This document shows positions 53,858 to 62,584 of a stretch of DNA of 64,000 nucleotides, one piece after another. The notes under the pieces were generated by a model. It was not told where the DNA came from. It did no database searches and was given only the letters and a program-made list of their open reading frames with translations. This stretch comes from Gilvimarinus algae (GTDB lineage: Bacteria; Pseudomonadota; Gammaproteobacteria; Pseudomonadales; Cellvibrionaceae): positions 124,001 to 188,000 of the forward strand of contig NZ_JAULRT010000035.1 in the NCBI RefSeq assembly GCF_030518215.1, written 5' to 3'. A program made the position numbers and the translations under genes. The stretch's first letter is position 1. Each line of letters starts with the position of its first letter.

Positions 53858-55057
53858 TTACCACTGCGCGAGGGGCAGCACCTGCACCAGCTCGCCGGGC
53901 GAGATGCTTGCGCCTGCAGGTATGCACACCAGGCACTCAGCCCACACCACTGACGAGAGGGCGCCGGAACTCTGCTGCGGGTAGAGTTCTACTCGCCCAT
54001 CGCTGACGCGAGCTCTGGCATACTCATCGCGCCGCCCTGCTCTAGGCCAATGGAAAGCCGCCGGTAACTGACGGTACTCCAACTCGCTCACCCGCTGCCC
54101 GCCAAGTGCCTGCAGCAAGGGCCGCACCAACAGTTGAAAAGCCACATACGCCGAGACCGGATTGCCGGGTAAACCCACCAGAGGCACTGAGCCCACCCGA
54201 CCAAAGGCCAATGGCTTGCCCGGCTTCATGGCAATTTTCCACAAGCTCAATTCCCCAAGCGCCTGCACTGCCGCTTTGACATGGTCCTCATCACCCACCG
54301 AGACACCGCCGGTGGTAACAATCAGATCCGCCCCCTCGGCCGCCCGGCTCAGCATTTGCCGCGTCTGCGCGGCATCGTCCGCGACCCGATCCTGCGACAC
54401 CACCTGACACCCGCACTGGCTGAGCAAGGCGGCGAGCATGGGTCGGTTGGAATTGTAGATTTGCCCGGGTTTGAGCTCCGCTCCCGGCTCGACCAGCTCG
54501 CTGCCGGTGGACAACAAAGCCACCTTAATGGGCTGATAGACAGATACGCGGTCACGGTTAATCGAGGCGAGCAGCCCCAAATCCTGCGGCCGCAACCTGT
54601 GACCGGCGGACAGCACCCGACTGTGCCGGGCAATATCCTGGCCCCGCGGGCGGATGTTGTCGCCGGGACGAGCCGCTGCCCGAAGCTCAATCACATCGCC
54701 GGTTCGCTCGACCTCTTCCTGAATCACTACTGCATCGGCCCCGGGGGGCAACTCGGCGCCGGTGAGAATCCGCGCCGCGCTACCCACTGCCAGGGGCGCG
54801 GGCAGGGTACCGGCCGCCACCGTTTGGCTAACCGGCAGGATCACACCTAAGAGGGCCTCTTGTGCGCGCACTGCGTAACCGTCCATGGCGCTGTTGTCGG
54901 CTGGCGGGACGTCAATGCCCGAGACAATATCCTCGGCCAGCACTCTGCCGAGCGCCTGCTCCAGAGGCACAGACTCCACCACCCCTCCGCGCCGCGCGAG
55001 GCCCTCGGCAATGATTGTTTGGCGCGCCTGTTCGACACTGAGCAGCTGGTTGGTCAC
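53858..55057 (-). CDS. moeA: Molybdopterin molybdenumtransferase
   Basis: A 399-residue MoeA. Key blocks are VPPADNSAMDGYAVRA, VRIL-like ARILTGAELPPGADAVVIQEE, IYNSNRPMLAALL, TTGGVSVGDEDHVKAA and GLPGNPVSAYVAFQLLVRP. It inserts molybdate into adenylylated molybdopterin. Start GTG 55057 with GGAAG site is chosen; a longer frame to 55114 overlaps moaB. It lies downstream of moaB. Confidence 0.94.
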   Translation of the reverse strand: MTNQLLSVEQARQTIIAEGLARRGGVVESVPLEQALGRVLAEDIVSGIDVPPADNSAMDGYAVRAQEALLGVILPVSQTVAAGTLPAPLAVGSAARILTGAELPPGADAVVIQEEVERTGDVIELRAAARPGDNIRPRGQDIARHSRVLSAGHRLRPQDLGLLASINRDRVSVYQPIKVALLSTGSELVEPGAELKPGQIYNSNRPMLAALLSQCGCQVVSQDRVADDAAQTRQMLSRAAEGADLIVTTGGVSVGDEDHVKAAVQALGELSLWKIAMKPGKPLAFGRVGSVPLVGLPGNPVSAYVAFQLLVRPLLQALGGQRVSELEYRQLPAAFHWPRAGRRDEYARARVSDGRVELYPQQSSGALSSVVWAECLVCIPAGASISPGELVQVLPLAQW

Positions 55058-55070
55058 GCTCTTGCTTCCG

Positions 55071-55574
55071 TCACACCAGTTGGCCAACAAAATTACACGG
55101 CCTATGACGCGCATCCAGCTGTTCTGCGATGATCGTCCAGGCCGTTTTACAGGCGCCCGTGGAGCCGGGCAGACAAAATATCAAGGTTCGGTTGGCCAGC
55201 CCCGCCGTGGCCCGGGACTGGATCGTGGACGAGCCAATTTCTTCATAGGAAATCTGGCGGAACAGCTCCCCAAAACCCACCACCGTCTTGTCAAAGAGTG
55301 GCTCCACCGCCTCGACCGTGGAATCGCGGCCAGCGAACCCAGTCCCCCCGGTGATGACGATAACCTGGCAGGCTGTATCGGCTATCCAATGGGAAACGCG
55401 CGCCCGAATCTGGTAGATGTCGTCTTTCACCAGCGCCCGATCAAACAGGCGGTGTCCAACGTGCGTCAGCAGCTCCACCAGAGCCTGCCCGGAGGTGTCT
55501 GTGGCGGCTGTGCGGGTATCGGATACCGTCAGCACACTGATACTCAGCGGAATAAATTCACTCGTTGCGCTCAT
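55071..55574 (-). CDS. moaB: Molybdenum cofactor biosynthesis protein MoaB
   Basis: A 167-residue MPT-binding domain protein: LSISVLTVSDTRTAATDTSGQ, VIVITGGTGFAGRDST (MPT-binding GGTG) and FCLPGSTGACKTAWTII. It adenylylates molybdopterin (as MogA does in E. coli). It lies between moaA and moeA on the same strand, in a compact MoCo operon. Confidence 0.94.
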   Translation of the reverse strand: MSATSEFIPLSISVLTVSDTRTAATDTSGQALVELLTHVGHRLFDRALVKDDIYQIRARVSHWIADTACQVIVITGGTGFAGRDSTVEAVEPLFDKTVVGFGELFRQISYEEIGSSTIQSRATAGLANRTLIFCLPGSTGACKTAWTIIAEQLDARHRPCNFVGQLV

Positions 55575-55620
55575 TTTGGGCTCTTAGCGGATACTGAAAT
55601 TGGGCGACCAAGAAAACGTA

Positions 55621-56637
55621 TTAACCACCGGTCGCGTTCATAAACCGGACAATCTGCGGCTCATCGGCACTGAGGTCAAAGGTGTGCTCCCTGGGCTTGA
55701 TAGCCACCGCCTCGCGTATGGCCTGCTGCAGATAACGGTCATCGGCGTGATTGCGCAGCACCTGCCGCAAATCCCGGCTGTGTTCCTGACCCAGGCACAG
55801 CAACAAGCGGCCGGTGGCCGTGAGTCTCACACGATTGCAGCTGGCGCAAAAGTTCTGACTGTGCGGGGAAATAAAACCGATGCGCGAATCGTAGCCCGGA
55901 CTGCTCCAATAGCGCGCGGGCCCGCCCGATTGCGCTGCGCTGGCGACCAGCGTAAATTCACCCGCAATCTGTTCTCTGAGCTCGGCACTGGAGACAAACT
56001 CCGCCGCCCGACCGTGACTGTCGATTTTCCCGAGGGGCATCTCTTCAATAAAACTGATGTCCAGACCGCGCTCAAGCGCAAAGCGCACTAAATCCTTTGC
56101 CTCGTCGGCATTGCGATGCTTGAGTGCCACACAGTTAATTTTTATCCGCGCAAAGCCGGCTTGCTGGGCCGCTTGAATACCATCGAGCACCTTTCGCAAA
56201 TCGCCAAAACGCGTAAGAGCGCGGAAGCGCTCAGCGTTTAACGTATCGAGACTAATATTAAGACGGTCGAGCCCCGCCTGCTTTAGAGGCGCAGCAAACT
56301 GATCGAGCCGCGTACCATTGGTCGTCATGCACAGCTCATCAATGCCCTCCAGTGCCGCCAGTTTTTCTACTAGGGTCACAATACCCTGGCGCACTAGCGG
56401 CTCACCACCGGTCAGGCGAATTTTGTTCACGCCAAGGCCGGCAAACACCCTCGCTGTGCGGACGAACTCCTCAATGCTCAACACCTCTGAGCGCGGTAAA
56501 AAGGTCATCTCTTCCGCCATGCAATAGACACAGCGAAGGTCACAGCGATCCGTCACCGACATGCGCAAGTAGCGGACCGTCCGATCAAATGGGTCCACCA
56601 GCGGTCCGGACACCTTCTCTTCAGCCTGCAAGGGCAT
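55621..56637 (-). CDS. moaA: GTP 3',8-cyclase MoaA
   Basis: A 338-residue radical-SAM enzyme, first step of molybdenum cofactor synthesis. The radical-SAM cluster is CDLRCVYC, the second 4Fe-4S site is [18 protein letters not shown], and the C-terminal GG needed for the reaction is present (NATGG). Start ATG 56637 has GAGG before it; GTG 56664 and ATG 56655 are alternatives. Two 13-bp direct repeats lie directly upstream. Confidence 0.95.
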   Translation of the reverse strand: MPLQAEEKVSGPLVDPFDRTVRYLRMSVTDRCDLRCVYCMAEEMTFLPRSEVLSIEEFVRTARVFAGLGVNKIRLTGGEPLVRQGIVTLVEKLAALEGIDELCMTTNGTRLDQFAAPLKQAGLDRLNISLDTLNAERFRALTRFGDLRKVLDGIQAAQQAGFARIKINCVALKHRNADEAKDLVRFALERGLDISFIEEMPLGKIDSHGRAAEFVSSAELREQIAGEFTLVASAAQSGGPARYWSSPGYDSRIGFISPHSQNFCASCNRVRLTATGRLLLCLGQEHSRDLRQVLRNHADDRYLQQAIREAVAIKPREHTFDLSADEPQIVRFMNATGG

Positions 56638-56789
56638 AGCAACCTCGTAGCTCATCGATAGCACTCTCTAGCAAGACACCGTGCTAGCAAGACACCTTCC
56701 AACTTACCAGTTTAACAGCACTCGCCCACATTCTCAGGGGTTTCACAGCCACCGCACAGAGACTACCGCCCCAAGAGCGCCCAAACTGG

Positions 56790-56881
56790 TGCACCAAGTT
56801 GGGCTTATAGGGTCGAGACAGCCTCAATTTGCACCACTTTGGACACACCAAAGTCAGCACCAATATCCCGACAATGGTGCA
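56790..56881 (+). promoter_or_regulatory. Candidate NtrC enhancer sites upstream of cobA-nirBD
   Basis: TGCACCA-N3-TGG occurs at 56790-56802 and 56830-56842, 40 bp apart, and inverse TGGTGCA half-site at 56875-56881. The NtrC consensus is TGCACCA-N3-TGGTGCA; only left halves are perfect. They lie about 130-225 bp upstream of the sigma-54 promoter, the usual enhancer distance. Confidence 0.5.
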
Positions 56882-57012
56882 TATGACGGTGCGCGCCGCC
56901 CCATTGTGAATCAGAGTCGGCATTTGAATTTTCTCTGTCCATTAAAACGTGTAAATCATAACGCACTGTTTTTTATTGGGAAAATTCGCATTCCAAGCCA
57001 TTTTTTGGCGAC

Positions 57013-57028
57013 TGGCACCGTCCTTGCT
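57013..57028 (+). promoter_or_regulatory. Sigma-54 (RpoN) promoter of cobA-nirBD
   Basis: TGGCAC-N5-TTGCT (57013-57018 and 57024-57028) matches every invariant base of the -24/-12 consensus, with GG and GC exactly 12 bp apart. It lies 65 bp before the cobA start. This marks the operon as nitrogen-controlled. Confidence 0.85.
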
Positions 57029-57092
57029 CTTACCCAAGTCAAGCAACCAGCCTTCTGTGGGCTGGCCTGATAACCGCAAACGAGATTGCACC

Positions 57093-57932
57093 ATGCACAA
57101 CTTCAGCACACACAAGCCCGCGACGGTCGTCTCCCTGGCGCCGCAAACGCGTCCGACCCAAGGCAAAGTCTGGCTGGTGGGCGCCGGCCCAGGCGACGCC
57201 GAGCTGTTGACGATCAAAGCCCTGCGGGCCATAGAAAGTGCCGATGTGATTTTCTTTGACCAACTTGTGAGTCAGGAAATCCGTGAGCTCTTTCCCCGGG
57301 GCGTGCCCAGCATCTACGTGGGCAAGGTGAAGAACTGTCACAGCGTGGCCCAGACCGATCTCAATCAAATGTTGGTGGATCACGCCCAACGCGGCTTGAC
57401 CGTTTGTCGCGTGAAAGGTGGCGACCCCTTTGTCTTCGGTCGCGGCGGTGAAGAGCTGTTGCAGCTGCGCCAGGCAGGCTGCGATGCCGAGGTAATCCCG
57501 GGTATTACGGCGGCCTCAGGCTGCTCAACCTCGGCGGATATACCGCTGACCCACCGCGGTGTTTCGCAGGGCTGCACGCTGGTGACCGGTCACGGCGAGA
57601 GAGAGCTGAACCTCAGCTGGAGCGCTCTCGCCCAGCTCAACCACACACTGGTGTTTTATATGGGTGTCAGCCGCGCTGAATTAATCAGCGAACAACTCAT
57701 CCGTGCGGGAATGGCCATCACCACGCCTGCTGCCATCATTGAGAACGGCTGCCGTGACAACCAGCGCGTTATCAGCACAGAGCTCAGCTCACTGCAACAG
57801 GCTGTCGAGGAACACAAGGTGCAGTCACCCGCACTGATCATGGTGGGCGAGGTCGTCAATCTCGCGCAACAACTCAAAGCCATAGAACCGCAACTATCAG
57901 CAACAGGCCAGTATCAGAGCCTGAGCGCCTAA
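57093..57932 (+). CDS. cobA: Uroporphyrinogen-III C-methyltransferase
   Basis: A 279-residue SUMT: VGAGPGDAELLTIKALRAI (SAM-binding), VVSQEIRELFP, RVKGGDPFVFGRGGEEL, IPGITAASGCSTSADIPLTHRG and LVTGHG are all the family's blocks. It makes precorrin-2 for siroheme, the cofactor of the nitrite reductase encoded next. The start at 57093 avoids an unconserved 39-codon lead. A dehydrogenase/ferrochelatase domain is absent, so another enzyme must complete siroheme. Confidence 0.95.
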   Translation: MHNFSTHKPATVVSLAPQTRPTQGKVWLVGAGPGDAELLTIKALRAIESADVIFFDQLVSQEIRELFPRGVPSIYVGKVKNCHSVAQTDLNQMLVDHAQRGLTVCRVKGGDPFVFGRGGEELLQLRQAGCDAEVIPGITAASGCSTSADIPLTHRGVSQGCTLVTGHGERELNLSWSALAQLNHTLVFYMGVSRAELISEQLIRAGMAITTPAAIIENGCRDNQRVISTELSSLQQAVEEHKVQSPALIMVGEVVNLAQQLKAIEPQLSATGQYQSLSA

Positions 57933-57956
57933 CCGAATTAGCCAGAGGTATTCGCC

Positions 57957-60503
57957 ATGAGTAAACAACGCGTCATCGTCGTCGGTAACGGCATGGTTGG
58001 TCACAAGTTTATTGACAATGTCATCAACAGCGACAGCGCCGACAAATACGAAATCTTAACGTTTTCAGAAGAGCCCAGGCTGGCTTACGATCGGGTGAAG
58101 CTGTCGAGCTATTTTTCCGGTTCCACCGTAGACGACCTGATGCTCACGAGCGAAGAGCACTATCAAAGCGCGGGCGTGGTCTACACATTGAACGACAAAG
58201 TTGTGGATTTAGACCACGACAACAAAACCGTGAAGCTGGCCTCGGGTAAAGTCGAGCGCTATGACAAACTCGTTCTGGCAACCGGCTCCTACCCATTTGT
58301 GCCGCCCATTCCCGGCAAAGATCAGCCTCACTGCCTGGTGTATCGCACCATTGAGGATCTCGAGGCAATTACCGCCTCTGCCCAGGAAAGTAAAGTGGGC
58401 GTGGTAGTCGGTGGCGGACTTCTGGGCCTGGAAGCGGCCAATGCACTGAAAAACTTGGGGCTGGAAACTCACGTGGTGGAGTTCGCACCACGTCTGATGG
58501 CGGTACAGCTCGATGAAGGCGGCGGTAACCTTCTGCGCCGGAAAGTTGAAGCGCTGGATGTGAATGTCCACACCGAAAAGAACACCAAAAATATTACCGC
58601 CGGGGAAAAGCATCGCTACCGTATGGAGTTTGCCGACGGCAGCTATTTAGAGACCGACATGATTCTCTTCTCCGCCGGTATTCGCCCGCAGGACGAGCTG
58701 GCTCGAAATTGCGGCATTGATGTTGGCGAGCGCGGTGGCATTATTATCGATAACTACTGCCGTACTTCGATAGAAGACATCTACGCCATTGGTGAATGCG
58801 CTTTGTGGGACAGTAAGATTTTTGGCCTGGTAGCGCCCGGGTACCAAATGGCGAAAGTCGCCCTCTCTCACATAGACGGCGGCCCCGAGGAGTTTACCGG
58901 TGCCGATATGAGCACCAAACTCAAACTGCTGGGCGTTGACGTTGCCAGCGTGGGCGATGCCCACGCACGCACCCCCGGTGCGCAAACCTACACCTACGAA
59001 GACGGCGTAAATGAAGTCTACAAGCGCCTGATCGTCAGTGAGGATCGTAAGAAACTTCTCGGCGCCGTACTGGTGGGCGATGTAGAAGCCTATGGCACTT
59101 TGCAGCAGATGTGTGTCAACAGCATGGATTTGCCCGGCTCGCCCGAGCAATTGATACTGCCGCAATCCGACGGTAGCGCCAGCGCCGCCATGGGCGTTGA
59201 CGCACTGCCCGACACCGCACAGCTATGCTCTTGCCTAGACGTCACCAAGGGCGATATCGTCAATGCCGTGCAAGGCGGTTGCTGCAACATGGGCGATATT
59301 AAATCGACCACGGGCGCATCCACCGGTTGTGGCGGCTGCGCCGCCCTGGTGAAAAGCGTCATGGATAAAGAGTTGGCCAACCTCGGCGTGGAGGTGAACA
59401 ACCATATTTGCGAACACTTTGAGTACTCGCGCGCTGAACTCGCCGATATCATTCGGGTAAAGAAAATCGAATCCTTTGACGAGCTACTGGACAGTCACGG
59501 CAAAGGCCTTGGCTGTGACATCTGCAAACCAGCGGTGGGATCCATTCTCGCCTCTTACTGGAATGATTATGTGCTCGAAGAAAAGCACATGGGCTTGCAG
59601 GACACCAACGATATTTACCTTGGCAACATGCAAAAAGACGGCACTTACTCCATCGTGCCCCGAGTGGCCGGCGGTGAAATCACCCCCGACAAATTGATTG
59701 TCCTGGGTGAAGTCGCCAAGGAGTTTAACCTTTACACCAAAATCACTGGCGGCCAGCGGATCGATTTATTCGGTGCCCAACTGCACGAGCTTCCGGTTAT
59801 CTGGAAAAAGCTCGTGGATGCCGGCTTTGAAACTGGGCACGCCTATGGCAAGTCTGTGCGCACGGTGAAGTCTTGCGTAGGCAGCACCTGGTGCCGCTAT
59901 GGTGTACAGGACAGCGTGGGCATGGCCATTGCCATTGAGAACCGCTACAAAGGTTTACGCTCGCCCCACAAACTCAAGTTTGCCGTATCGGGCTGCACCC
60001 GCGAGTGCGCCGAGGCACAATCGAAAGACATCGGGGTTATTGCCACGGAGAATGGCTGGAACCTCTACGTTTGTGGTAACGGCGGCATGCGTCCGCGTCA
60101 CGCCGACTTGTTCGCCACAGATCTCGACGACGAAACCCTGGTGAAGTACATCGATCGTGTATTGATGTTTTATATTCGCACAGCCGACCGTCTGCAGCGT
60201 ACCTCGGTATGGCTGGAAAATCTGGAAGGCGGCCTGGACTATCTCCGTGAAGTCGTCATTGATGACAAGCTGAACATCGCCCAGGAACTGGAAAATGAAA
60301 TGACCAGCAACATCGGCAAGTACCAATGCGAGTGGAAAACCACCATTGAGAATCCGGAAAAACTCAAGCGCTTTCGCCACTTTATCAACAGCGAAGAGAC
60401 CGACGCGAACTTGGCCTATGTGGTCGAGCGCGAGCAGCGTCGCCCGGCGAACGAGCAAGAGCGCAAAGACCAGATTCCCGCCATGGAAATCACGACCAAT
60501 TAA
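57957..60503 (+). CDS. nirB: NADH-dependent nitrite reductase, large subunit
   Basis: An 848-residue flavoprotein with an N-terminal FAD/NADH domain (VIVVGNGMVGHKF, VGVVVGGGLLGLEAANALKNLG), a BFD-like 2Fe-2S domain (CSCLDVTKGDIVNAV and TGCGGCAALV) and a C-terminal siroheme/4Fe-4S half (CVGSTWCRYGVQDS and SGCTRECAEAQSKDIG). It reduces nitrite to ammonia for assimilation. It follows cobA by 24 bp. Length is normal. Confidence 0.96.
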   Translation: MSKQRVIVVGNGMVGHKFIDNVINSDSADKYEILTFSEEPRLAYDRVKLSSYFSGSTVDDLMLTSEEHYQSAGVVYTLNDKVVDLDHDNKTVKLASGKVERYDKLVLATGSYPFVPPIPGKDQPHCLVYRTIEDLEAITASAQESKVGVVVGGGLLGLEAANALKNLGLETHVVEFAPRLMAVQLDEGGGNLLRRKVEALDVNVHTEKNTKNITAGEKHRYRMEFADGSYLETDMILFSAGIRPQDELARNCGIDVGERGGIIIDNYCRTSIEDIYAIGECALWDSKIFGLVAPGYQMAKVALSHIDGGPEEFTGADMSTKLKLLGVDVASVGDAHARTPGAQTYTYEDGVNEVYKRLIVSEDRKKLLGAVLVGDVEAYGTLQQMCVNSMDLPGSPEQLILPQSDGSASAAMGVDALPDTAQLCSCLDVTKGDIVNAVQGGCCNMGDIKSTTGASTGCGGCAALVKSVMDKELANLGVEVNNHICEHFEYSRAELADIIRVKKIESFDELLDSHGKGLGCDICKPAVGSILASYWNDYVLEEKHMGLQDTNDIYLGNMQKDGTYSIVPRVAGGEITPDKLIVLGEVAKEFNLYTKITGGQRIDLFGAQLHELPVIWKKLVDAGFETGHAYGKSVRTVKSCVGSTWCRYGVQDSVGMAIAIENRYKGLRSPHKLKFAVSGCTRECAEAQSKDIGVIATENGWNLYVCGNGGMRPRHADLFATDLDDETLVKYIDRVLMFYIRTADRLQRTSVWLENLEGGLDYLREVVIDDKLNIAQELENEMTSNIGKYQCEWKTTIENPEKLKRFRHFINSEETDANLAYVVEREQRRPANEQERKDQIPAMEITTN

Positions 60504-60677
60504 CTCTGCGCTGGAAATTGCCGGGTTAATAGCGGCGCTGGAACGCGCCGCCAAAGATCATAAATTCAAGTGCGCCCTTGCAATCCTTGGCGCGCAAAAC
60601 CGCCTACTTTTAAGGGCGACACACCAGCACATCGAGACGATCTGCGGTGTACCAGGACAATCACAGGAGACACGCTC
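60504..60677 (+). repeat. nirB-nirD spacer with copy B of the dispersed repeat
   Basis: Bases 60517-60621 contain AATTGCCGGGTTAATAG and continue as a 98-bp element (60524-60621) similar to the one at 12049-12140. It folds into GCGGCGC/GCGCCGC and GCGCC/GGCGC hairpins. It lies inside an operon, so it could affect nirD expression by mRNA processing. Confidence 0.6.
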
Positions 60678-61034
60678 ATGAACGCCCATGCCGCAAGCAG
60701 CGAAGAAACCATTCAGTGGACCCCCGTCTGCGATAAGCAGGCACTGACTGCCGACACCGGCGTGTGTGCCTTGATTAAAGGCCGCCAGATCGCCCTTTTC
60801 TACTCAGGCAAACTGGATGAAGTCTTTGCAGTCGATAACTTTGATCCGATCGGCAAAGCCAATGTATTGTCGCGAGGCATTATCGGCTCGCAAGGTGAGC
60901 GCATCTGTGTCGCTTCGCCTCTGTACAAGCAGCACTTCGACCTGAAAACCGGCGAGTGTCTGGAGGAGCCGGAACATCGGCTCACCGCCTACGCGGTAAA
61001 AATCGACAACGGCAAAGTCTACGTCGCGGTCTAA
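60678..61034 (+). CDS. nirD: Nitrite reductase, small subunit
   Basis: A 118-residue Rieske-fold protein, with QIALFYSGKLDEVFAVDNFDPIGKANVLSRGIIGSQGERICVASPLYKQHFDLKTGECLE. As in NirD, the Rieske cysteines and histidines for 2Fe-2S binding are lacking or altered; the domain is non-catalytic. Start 60678 follows an AGGAG site. A terminator follows at 61136. Confidence 0.94.
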   Translation: MNAHAASSEETIQWTPVCDKQALTADTGVCALIKGRQIALFYSGKLDEVFAVDNFDPIGKANVLSRGIIGSQGERICVASPLYKQHFDLKTGECLEEPEHRLTAYAVKIDNGKVYVAV

Positions 61035-61135
61035 CCGCGCCTTCTCGATCATCGATCACAAGGAAACACACCTCGCCGGCCGCTGCCAGCGCCCCGACAG
61101 TTTCTTCCCCCGATAGCTTCATGATATCGGACTTC

Positions 61136-61164
61136 GGGATAGCCATTGGCTATCCCTTTTTTTT
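61136..61164 (+). terminator. Rho-independent terminator after nirD
   Basis: GGGATAGCC (61136-61144) and GGCTATCCC (61148-61156) form a 9-bp stem with ATT loop, followed by eight T residues. It ends the cobA-nirBD transcript about 100 bp after nirD. Confidence 0.9.
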
Positions 61165-61169
61165 CCCGC

Positions 61170-61409
61170 TTAATCACCACCTCCATCACTGCCGCCTAAA
61201 TCCTGGTGATCAAACACATCCAGCGCCGAGCGGCTGGTGTTGCCACTGCGCCTTTCGGCGAGCGCAAAGACCAGCCAAAACAAGAACGCAATCACAAAAA
61301 GCAGGACGCACAGTGGCATAAACAGGTTAAAGAACCCGTTTTGCGAACGTACATCGGTCAGAAACCAGCAAACCACCATACCGGCGAGAATGACCCCGAG
61401 AGATTTCAT
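61170..61409 (-). CDS. Small two-helix membrane protein, unknown
   Basis: A 79-residue protein with two hydrophobic helices (KSLGVILAGMVVCWFLTDV and FMPLCVLLFVIAFLFWLVFAL), then a short cytoplasmic tail ending in DLGGSDGGGD. No family is recognised. It is divergent from the CsgG-like gene with about 200 bp between. Its role is unknown. Confidence 0.6.
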   Translation of the reverse strand: MKSLGVILAGMVVCWFLTDVRSQNGFFNLFMPLCVLLFVIAFLFWLVFALAERRSGNTSRSALDVFDHQDLGGSDGGGD

Positions 61410-61608
61410 AATCCTTACCCTTAGCGCATCTGGGCTCTATTTTGAAACCGCAGGCGATCTTTGTACACCGCCGGCCATCCGCGATACGCGCTCACCGGTC
61501 GGAAATAGAGCGCTGCCCAAGGTAGAAATAAGACGGCAGTCTAGCCTATTATTGTGGCTACAAGAGGGGCCGCTTGGTCCCGACAACACAGATAAGAGGG
61601 AGTTGACT

Positions 61609-62490
61609 ATGTACCGTCATGTTTGGGGAAAGCTGTGGCTTTTGGCAGCAGTGTTGATTGCGGCGCCACTGGCCTGGTCCGCACCGCGTATCGCGGTGAT
61701 GGATTTTGAAAACAAAAGCCAGCACGGCGGCTGGCAAGTCGGACGCGGCGCAGCGGACATGCTCACCACCGAGCTGGTCAAAGGCACCGACTACGATATT
61801 TTTGAGCGCGACCGCCTCAACAGCATTATCCAGGAGCAAAACCTCGGCAGCTCGGGCCGGGTAGACCCGGCAACCGCGGCCAAAATCGGTAAAATCATCG
61901 GCGTTGAATACATCGTTACCGGTGCTGTCACCGAGTATGGCCAGAGCAACGCCGGGGGCGGGGGCGGCGGCGTACATGTGGGCAAGAAGGGCTACCACGC
62001 GACCGTGGATGTTCGCATCATTGACGTCAACACGTCCCGCATTCTCTTTGCCGATACCGGCAGTGCCTCCAAGTCATCCATGAACGTCCGGGTATTCGGC
62101 TTTGGCGGCGGCGAGAGCTGGAATGAAAAAAGCGCCACAGAAGCCCTGCGCGGCGCCATCGACGAGCTGGTGGGCAAACTGGCCAGCGCCGACCTGAAAG
62201 CCTCAGGCAGTGGTGGCTCGGCGACCAGCTCCGAGCCGGTTTTGCTGGCCGACGTGACTGGCAAAAATGTCATTCTCAACGCCGGCAGCAGCGCCGGCCT
62301 GACCAGCGGCCAAACACTAACCGTTAAGCGCAAAGGGCGTGAGATCAAAGACCCGGCCACAGGCGCCGTGCTCAAGGTCACCTACGAGACCTTGGGTAAG
62401 ATCAAACTGACCAATGTTGAGTCTGCCTACGCCGAGGGCAATGTTGTCAGCGGCAGCGGCTTTAAAGTCGGGGATCTCGCCGAACCCTGA
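61609..62490 (+). CDS. CsgG-like secreted/lipid-envelope protein
   Basis: A 293-residue protein with a signal peptide (ends near AWSAP) and a CsgG fold: PRIAVMDFENKSQHGGWQVGRGAADMLTTELVKG, YDIFERDRLNSIIQEQNLGSSGRVDP and YIVTGAVTEYG. A Gly-rich loop (NAGGGGGGVHVG) is inserted, and the C-terminal beta domain (about 220-293) is extra. Curli CsgG is a lipoprotein pore with a lipobox; no lipobox Cys is seen here and no csg genes are near, so it is a CsgG-family protein of unknown role. Confidence 0.85.
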   Translation: MYRHVWGKLWLLAAVLIAAPLAWSAPRIAVMDFENKSQHGGWQVGRGAADMLTTELVKGTDYDIFERDRLNSIIQEQNLGSSGRVDPATAAKIGKIIGVEYIVTGAVTEYGQSNAGGGGGGVHVGKKGYHATVDVRIIDVNTSRILFADTGSASKSSMNVRVFGFGGGESWNEKSATEALRGAIDELVGKLASADLKASGSGGSATSSEPVLLADVTGKNVILNAGSSAGLTSGQTLTVKRKGREIKDPATGAVLKVTYETLGKIKLTNVESAYAEGNVVSGSGFKVGDLAEP

Positions 62491-62511
62491 CGGACAGGAT
62501 TCGACCGCCAT

Positions 62512-62538
62512 TAAAGGGCCGCCGAGCGGCCCTTTTTT
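62512..62538 (+). terminator. Rho-independent terminator after the CsgG-like gene
   Basis: AAAGGGCCGC and GCGGCCCTTT arms (about 62513-62522 and 62526-62535) with a short loop are followed by T residues. It separates the CsgG-like gene from the HAD gene. Confidence 0.9.
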
Positions 62539-62584
62539 ATGTCGACCTCATGCTACAATCGGCGCCTTTTGGGGGCCCAAGGCA

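Larger units (their letters stand above)
56638..57092. other. Control region between moaA and cobA-nirBD
   Basis: No gene is present in this spacer. It contains a tandem repeat CTAGCAAGACACC (56668-56680 and 56684-56696, period 16) just upstream of moaA, several GCACCA/TGGTGC NtrC-like half-sites (56787-56796, 56830-56836, 56857-56862, 56875-56881) and the sigma-54 promoter at 57013-57028. Confidence 0.6.

Noticed and set aside
55609-55620. AGAAAACGTATT near the moaA stop, resembling half of the LacI-type operator
   Set aside because: Only one half matches and it lies between the end of one gene and the start of another that share no function with the cluster; likely chance.
56668-56696. Possible start of a CRISPR-like repeat
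   Set aside because: Only two units with a 3-base gap, no spacers and no cas genes; it is a simple tandem repeat.
58059-58072. ACGTTTTCAGAAG inside nirB, an operator half-site
   Set aside because: Inside a coding region, only one arm matches.
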